The notes under the pieces are model-generated. The model saw only the letters and a program-made list of their open reading frames with translations, was not told where the DNA came from and searched no databases. Of a stretch of DNA of 64,000 bases, positions 58,640 to 64,000 are shown one piece after another (position 1 is the stretch's first letter; every line of letters starts with the position of its first letter). The DNA is taken from NCBI GenBank assembly GCA_018873245.2, contig JAEMBT020000005.1, positions 6,558,001 to 6,622,000 on the forward strand. Direction: 5' to 3'. The translations under genes were made by a program, and so were the position numbers. Origin of the DNA: Archegozetes longisetosus. Its lineage: Eukaryota > Arthropoda > Arachnida > Sarcoptiformes > Trhypochthoniidae.

Positions 58640-59082
58640 GCCATTTGACAGAATTAGTTGGTTCGCCAATTGTTTTGCACTAAATTCTCAAGCTTTTATA
58701 TCATTAAAATGATAACTACTCTTTATATCATTTAAATGATAACTATTCTTTTAAAGATCAATATAATTCATCTATAACTATATTTATGTTTCATCAGAAA
58801 TTAATCTTTTTTAAGTTACAAATTGATAAATTAATGTAACGTTAAATTATAAATAGATACATATTTGGCACCTGCAGTTTAAGTCAGTTCAGCCAATAAT
58901 AGTGTGACTTAGATAATGACATTTAACTTATAGTTAATTACGTTTAACTTATAGTTAATTACGTTTAACTCATAGTTAATTACATTTAACTTATAATTAT
59001 ATTGACATAAATATCCATTTTTAGATTATTTTGTAACATTTTATCCTTAATAACCAGTTAATTGAGTTAATTTTATTTAAGT
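58640..59082. other. 3' spacer between convergent NDE1 and INPP4
   Basis: 443 bp of AT-rich 3' sequence. It contains a twice-repeated tatatcatttaaatgataact-like unit (58697-58750) and the 21-bp tandem repeat at 58920-58999. A likely INPP4 polyadenylation signal (tttatt on the plus strand, 59072-59077) lies directly after its stop. Confidence 0.6.
58920..58999. repeat. 21-bp tandem repeat, about four copies
   Basis: Units of the form gtttaacttatagttaatta with a final c repeat about four times with few changes; the last unit is partial. It lies between two convergent genes. Confidence 0.85.
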
Positions 59083-62000
59083 TTAAGTTTCAATAGAAGA
59101 ATAGGTTCCGGCGGGTGCTCTGTATAGCTTAGGAAATGTCAACAATTGTAATGAATTAAACGCGTACTTTGCGATTCCAACATTTTTTCTTGTATTTTCT
59201 CTTCTCGTTCCCTCACTGTCTCATTGAAAATAAATTTGTAAATTAATAAATCGAGTCAATGCTTTATACAAGTGTGCATACCTTCTTAGAGTATCGATAA
59301 TTTTCTGAAACAATTGCATGTCATTAAGTTCCGACACATTAAACAATCTGGAGCAAAGACGCGCTTCTTCTAAAGTGACAGCCATCGCAGTCCTGTCTTT
59401 AGCACTTTTGCAACTTGTAAACCGTAATCCCTGAACACTTTGAACTATTTGCTCAGCTAAATCAAAAATACGAACATTCTTAGCTCTATTCGACCCAATT
59501 TCAGCTTTGAGTGCATTCATATTCATCAGCACAGATGGATTATCGGCGAAAATTCGGTTAATAAGCTTCAAGTCTTGAATAGCTTTCTTTATTGATCGAT
59601 TCTTGAAGCTTAACAAACCCAAACCTAAGAAAATGAAAATGTGAGCTGAATTTTGGTTCTAGGTGCTTAAGTTAATTATATAATTACGTTTCTGCAAGAG
59701 TAGCGTTTTCATTGATTCCAACATTAAACAGAACTGCTGCTACGCTGCATTCAATGGTCTTCAGAGACGTCGGAAGGTTTGGCACTGAAAATATTACTCT
59801 CAAATTGAAGCTAGAAATAAAAGTAGCATAACATGAAACAAGAATTCAAATCTAAAATGAAAAAATCAATCGATTTAATACCTATTGCCTTCGATCCTTG
59901 GTAGAAAATTAGAATCATCCTCAGCTTGAAAGACAAGCTTAACACAGAGTTAATTTCATGCATACAAAAAGCCATATCCTCTAACATTCCAATTTCTTCT
60001 GCATAACAACTTAACAGCACTGAGTGTTGAACTAAAACACTTCTTGTTTCGATAGCTCTCTGAAGAAACGATACAGATTTCAATTGAGACATGGTAGCGA
60101 CAATCAAAGAAGTCAAAGCCTGAGTAAATATCATATGACGCCTAAGGCGTAATTTGTAGAATAATTCGATTTGTTCGCGATCTAAATTGATGGCTGCACT
60201 CGCATAACAAACGCTAGCCGTTCTGCATAGAGAGTCGATTGCATTCTTAAGTTTACGTCTACTTGGATCCAAATCACTCCGAGAAACTGTATTACTTCTG
60301 TTATTCAGTTTACTATTTATGCTGATCAGACTGGCTCTGATGTTCAGATGCGTCAAATCTATTGGCTCAAATTCTTGCTGATCGTCATTCGGTAAAGATT
60401 TATGCCTTCTCACCTCTTGCTTTTCGTAATGATTACTTTTTCGGGTCTCTTCAAGTGATAGCGTTCTCTCAAAGGAAGTGCCGATATTATTGTAATTAGT
60501 AGTAGAGTTATCCACTGATTCGTTTCCACGAACCGATTCACAAAATGCAAGCGATTCATCGACTTGTTTCGATGTCAGTATAGTTACTATCTCTTTGCAA
60601 AGATCGTCGACTTTATTAAAATGCTCGAAAACTGAATGAATATCAGTTGTTTCTCTATCGACCGAATCAATCAATGCTTTCAAATAGTAATCAATTCTTT
60701 CCCTGAGTGTTACTATTTTAAAAAGGTTTTTCATTGCATTCCAGATTTTATTTATATGGTTCTGTTGATTATTATTACTTCTGCAGTCAAACAATTCATT
60801 TTTCATTCCTCCGGCTTCGAAGCCTAAATAGTGACAACAATAAGCACCAACTGTGAATATATCTTGTGAAACTTTTCGATTAGAATCAGTTTCACTGACT
60901 AGACATCGTTGCAAATGAAAGTTGAGAGGAACAAACTGAAGAAAGGATTCATTTTTAGTAGATGACGGACGAAAACTGTGGTGCGCTTGGTATTGACTGA
61001 TTTCATTAAGTGATTCGGTTAAGACGTTCACTAATCTCAGGTGTGACTCGAGTGCTCTCATTTGCGATCTCTGCCATTCTGTCTGTACTTCACCGATTGA
61101 GTAAGTTATACAATTCATTAACTTCTTCTCATCGTTCATAAAGACATTCCTATAAATTGCAATTTCAATTGTTATTTCAGGCTTACGAATAGCTTTGAAC
61201 TTATTCTAAAACAAATAAAATAAGACTTACATAAATATTTGAGGAATAATCAATGAAAGCCCAGATTCAGACATGAATTCATCGATAAAAGTAATTATAT
61301 TTTGTTTCGGAATCGAGAATTGAAATGATTTCTGAGTAGTATTTGTAAATAATTTAGGGTCTAAAATATCGTTAAAGTTTGACATTTTATTAAATGAGTC
61401 AAAATCTATATTATTTGGCACCGAATGACTGCGAATTAATGGGTCTTTTATTGCTATTGAATTATTTTGCACATAATCTTTGTTAACATTATCATAATCA
61501 TTAATAGAATATAGAGACGAAACTTTTCTCAAACTGAGTTTACTATTAAGTGAACACTGACTAAGTTTTACGGCCAATACACCGATCACTTGATTATTGA
61601 CTAAAGATCTCAGCTCAAGTTTATGAAGTCGTTCTTTTTCAGAATCATGTAGCTTAGCAAGATTTAAGTAAGATTCAGCCAGGAGGGACTTAGTAAAAGT
61701 TAAGGTTTCAATCACATTGTAGACATGAAATTTTAATTGAACTGAAGAGTTAGGGTGTATAGTAGTGGGAAATGCTAAACATTTATTAAACTGAGGAATG
61801 CGTGAATGAGAGATTTCAGTTTTGTTTAAATATATCCAACAGTTGGTTAATGTTCTGTAATAAACGAATACAACTAATCGGGGCTCCAAATGAGGATCAG
61901 TTAGAAATAGGTTATCACAAGATATGGAAAGCAATAGCGATGAATCGTGTCTTATATTATATGAATCATAATTTGAGTCTGTTATTTCATCAAATCCTTT

Positions 62001-62477
62001 ATTACTTGAATCTGTTGAATCTTTCAACTGGTTCACTAATGTCTGGTAAAGTGATCGCAAATACGTAAAACTCGACAAATGAATCGCTTGAATCCATTCA
62101 TCTCTTTCTGAGTGAGATATCGTTGCGAAATGAAAACTACGAATCGATTCGTTTCGATTGAACTCAATGACAAACTCGAAGTGTTTGTTCGACTCGTCAA
62201 CCAATTTGATGGCAAACTCTTCAAGAACTAAGAGATGAACACATCTATCTTGAGGGGTTTGAAGAGAACTAGAATCAATAGTATCATTAATAGTTTTAGT
62301 GGCGATAATTAACAATAGATTTCCTTTCAATCGACAAAAGCGTTCAATAAAAGATTCACTTTTCCATTGATTGAAGAGACGATCAGTTCTTTCTTTGACA
62401 AAAAGATATCCCTCTTTATCAAAAGATCGCGAATCAGATTGGGACAATCGTCTCAATTCACTTAAGTTTATAAACAT
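59083..62477 (-). CDS. INPP4: Inositol polyphosphate 4-phosphatase (INPP4), with an apparent 1-base insertion
   Basis: Removes the 4-phosphate from PI(3,4)P2, ending PI3K signals on endosomes. Exons 5' to 3': 61231-62477, 59882-61149, 59688-59784, 59282-59624 and 59083-59215. Residues ~18-135 form a PH-like domain ([10 protein letters not shown] ... [14 protein letters not shown] ... [12 protein letters not shown]), then a C2 region (~180-330). Family blocks are [37 protein letters not shown], the CX5R catalytic loop [10 protein letters not shown] (Cys near residue 941) and C-terminal [13 protein letters not shown] and KYAFNSLQ. In the fourth exon the conserved [20 protein letters not shown] frame hits a stop after EAY; the next frame continues [10 protein letters not shown] through the catalytic loop. 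One extra T around 59558-59562 explains this, and phases then fit exactly for about 1028 residues. It is convergent with NDE1. Confidence 0.93.
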
Positions 62478-63650
62478 CTGTTATTTGGCATTAATATAAT
62501 ACAAGTGATCATTAATCACATGTTTGTGAACCATTTGTTTGGATTAATTATTAGTTGCGTTCAATATATTGTTTACATATTATCTCATTTCGTATTTAAC
62601 AGTTTGATCATAAATAAGACAACCCAACTGATGACCCATTAAATGGTTGCTAAACTTTTATCACATTATCATATGATTGGCTTTTCATTCAATAGTCTTA
62701 TTCATAATAAAAACGTATTGACGTATAGTATGCATAAGATGTCTAAATATTTGTCATATAACGACAAAGTAATAAAATACTGATAAAATACTCGTCAAAT
62801 AATAGTGAAACATTGGTAAAAATACAAATAGTGTAGTAATGGAAAACAATTAGAAAGTATTTGTTTATATATTTACACCCACTTATAGCATATGCTTTGC
62901 AACTTTTAGAGGACTGTTTTACTATAAATAGAAAAACTATGCCTTCAGAGATAACCCTTATATGTATTATGTACTCAATCAGCATTACATAACATTTATA
63001 GTTTACTATAAAGGTCACCAAAAGTATTTCTATGACATATTTACAACTACTGATAGCCAACTAGAAATATAGATGCCTTTAGAAAAGAGCATTCACATGA
63101 AAACAAATTTCAATTTATTCATCCCTCATAGCACTGACAAATTGGTAACCCTTTTTAATACATTACTCTCGATCCTACAGCTATGCTATAGGCTCTAATA
63201 ATTGCTGTCACACTTTACTTTTAATTTGTTCCAATTAAACAGATAAGGCTTTTCTAAGTTAACTTTTAATCACTATTTTTGTCTTATTATTACCTAAATC
63301 TGAGAAATAGTTGCATTTTCAAAATAACATCACTTTATTGATCAGACTTTAAACGCAATTTTATTAAATAAGTTGTAAATTCTTAAACTTAATTACGAAC
63401 AATACACTAAAAAAGTTTATAAATTAATAAAGATCTCATATAAAGATGACTATAGTATAAATAGTTCCAATCAAACACTTTGGAGTATCACAAAATATAT
63501 GCCTTAATTTGAAAAATCCATTTCTGTCCCGCTTAGCTCTATCAATAGGATTGTAAAACAAAAATTTACAATAGGACTTATTATCAGGGAAATCAATTGG
63601 AATCAGTTTCAAAACGTTCTGCCATTAATATTGAAAATATCAGAATCAAA
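62478..63650. other. Spacer between INPP4 and VPS53
   Basis: About 1.2 kb of AT-rich sequence holding the INPP4 promoter and the VPS53 3' UTR. Both genes are on the minus strand. I see no repeats or coding sequence; a 105-codon frame at 62743-63060 is hydrophobic, begins in AT-rich sequence and resembles nothing. Confidence 0.5.
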
Positions 63651-64000
63651 TTACAATCTCTTCTTAATTAACTTTTCGAGTCTCTTAATTCTACTCGATT
63701 CGTAATCATTATTTTGATCCGAAGATATTTCATTACTCAGTCCATTAGAACGTGGTTCTGATGATTCTCTAGAAAGTGGTCTACTCTTAAAAGCTTCAAG
63801 CAACAAAGTCGATTCAGCCCTCTTCACGCCTTTCATATCAAGAATTTTTTGGAATTCATTGTTGTCGGAATCAGGCAATAATTTGATATAGCTTTCAATA
63901 AAAGCATCAATACGTTCGTGAGGAACAAGTACGACTTTAAGAATCATCTCAGCCTTTGTCATGCCTTTGATAACGGTTTTGGTATAACTGGCAGGCGCTG
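63651..64000 (-). CDS. VPS53: VPS53, C-terminal exon (cut by the window edge)
   Basis: The last 115 or so codons of the GARP/EARP tethering-complex subunit VPS53, which captures endosome-derived vesicles at the trans-Golgi. The visible part reads APASYTKTVIKGMTKAEMIL, then KVVLVPHERIDAFIESYIKL, the conserved FQKILDMKGVKRAE and the terminal ESSRIKRLEKLIKKRL, matching the C-terminus of animal VPS53 almost block for block. The frame is open to the edge of the window with no splice acceptor needed, so the exon continues beyond 64000. It lies in the same orientation as INPP4. Confidence 0.95.
   Translation of the reverse strand, partial: APASYTKTVIKGMTKAEMILKVVLVPHERIDAFIESYIKLLPDSDNNEFQKILDMKGVKRAESTLLLEAFKSRPLSRESSEPRSNGLSNEISSDQNNDYESSRIKRLEKLIKKRL

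Noticed and set aside
62743..63060. A 105-codon hydrophobic minus-strand frame between INPP4 and VPS53
   Set aside because: Composition follows local AT bias and there is no recognisable family or splice context.

Overview
This is a 64 kb piece of an AT-rich animal nuclear genome. Every recognisable gene is a conserved metazoan housekeeping or developmental gene. Introns are GT-AG, and most are short (about 60-80 bp). Fourteen loci are recognised: TGIF, RNF7/RBX2, cytosolic SerRS, MGRN1/RNF157, CC2D1, GTPBP1, an ATF7IP-like gene, COQ5, LC8 dynein light chain, lethal giant larvae, POLG, NudE/NDEL1, INPP4 and the 3' end of VPS53. There is no bacterial, viral, plasmid or CRISPR content. The compact introns, low GC and protein sequences suggest an arthropod, and an acariform mite is my guess. 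That placement is inference, because nothing in the window fixes the taxon.

Layout. 1-20.5 kb is gene-poor: a TALE homeobox gene (2.35-3.85 kb) and an intronless RNF7 (16.3 kb) sit in AT-rich DNA full of decayed inverted-repeat elements, dispersed repeats and microsatellites. 20.5-34.1 kb is gene-dense: SerRS (-), MGRN1 (+), CC2D1 (-, tail to tail with MGRN1, 77 bp between stop codons) and GTPBP1 (+, head to head with CC2D1). 34.7-45 kb holds an ATF7IP-like gene (-, incompletely resolved), COQ5 (+) and LC8 (-), separated by repeat-rich DNA. 45.1-64 kb holds Lgl (-), POLG (-), NDE1 (+), INPP4 (-) and VPS53 (-, cut by the window edge).

The genes do not form one pathway and there are no operons. 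Loose functional themes are protein turnover (RNF7 in cullin-RING ligases, MGRN1), endosomal and phosphoinositide trafficking (MGRN1, CC2D1, INPP4, VPS53), dynein transport (LC8, NudE), cell polarity (Lgl), mitochondrial maintenance (POLG, COQ5) and translation or RNA turnover (SerRS, GTPBP1).

What stands out. Three otherwise intact genes (Lgl, POLG, INPP4) each carry one apparent single-base frameshift, in every case confirmed by splice-phase bookkeeping. These are more likely assembly indels than biology. A roughly 205-220 bp terminal-inverted-repeat element occurs three times. One copy fills a CC2D1 intron and another abuts the 3' end of Lgl, where it contributes to the stop codon or to an alternative last exon. 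Several other small TA-flanked elements and two dispersed repeat families can be defined by eye. INPP4 carries a PH-like domain ahead of its C2 domain, and CC2D1 lacks one DM14 repeat and the C-terminal helical region of the human protein. I did not find a convincing wholly new biological system. All gene models were made by eye, without alignments or transcript data.
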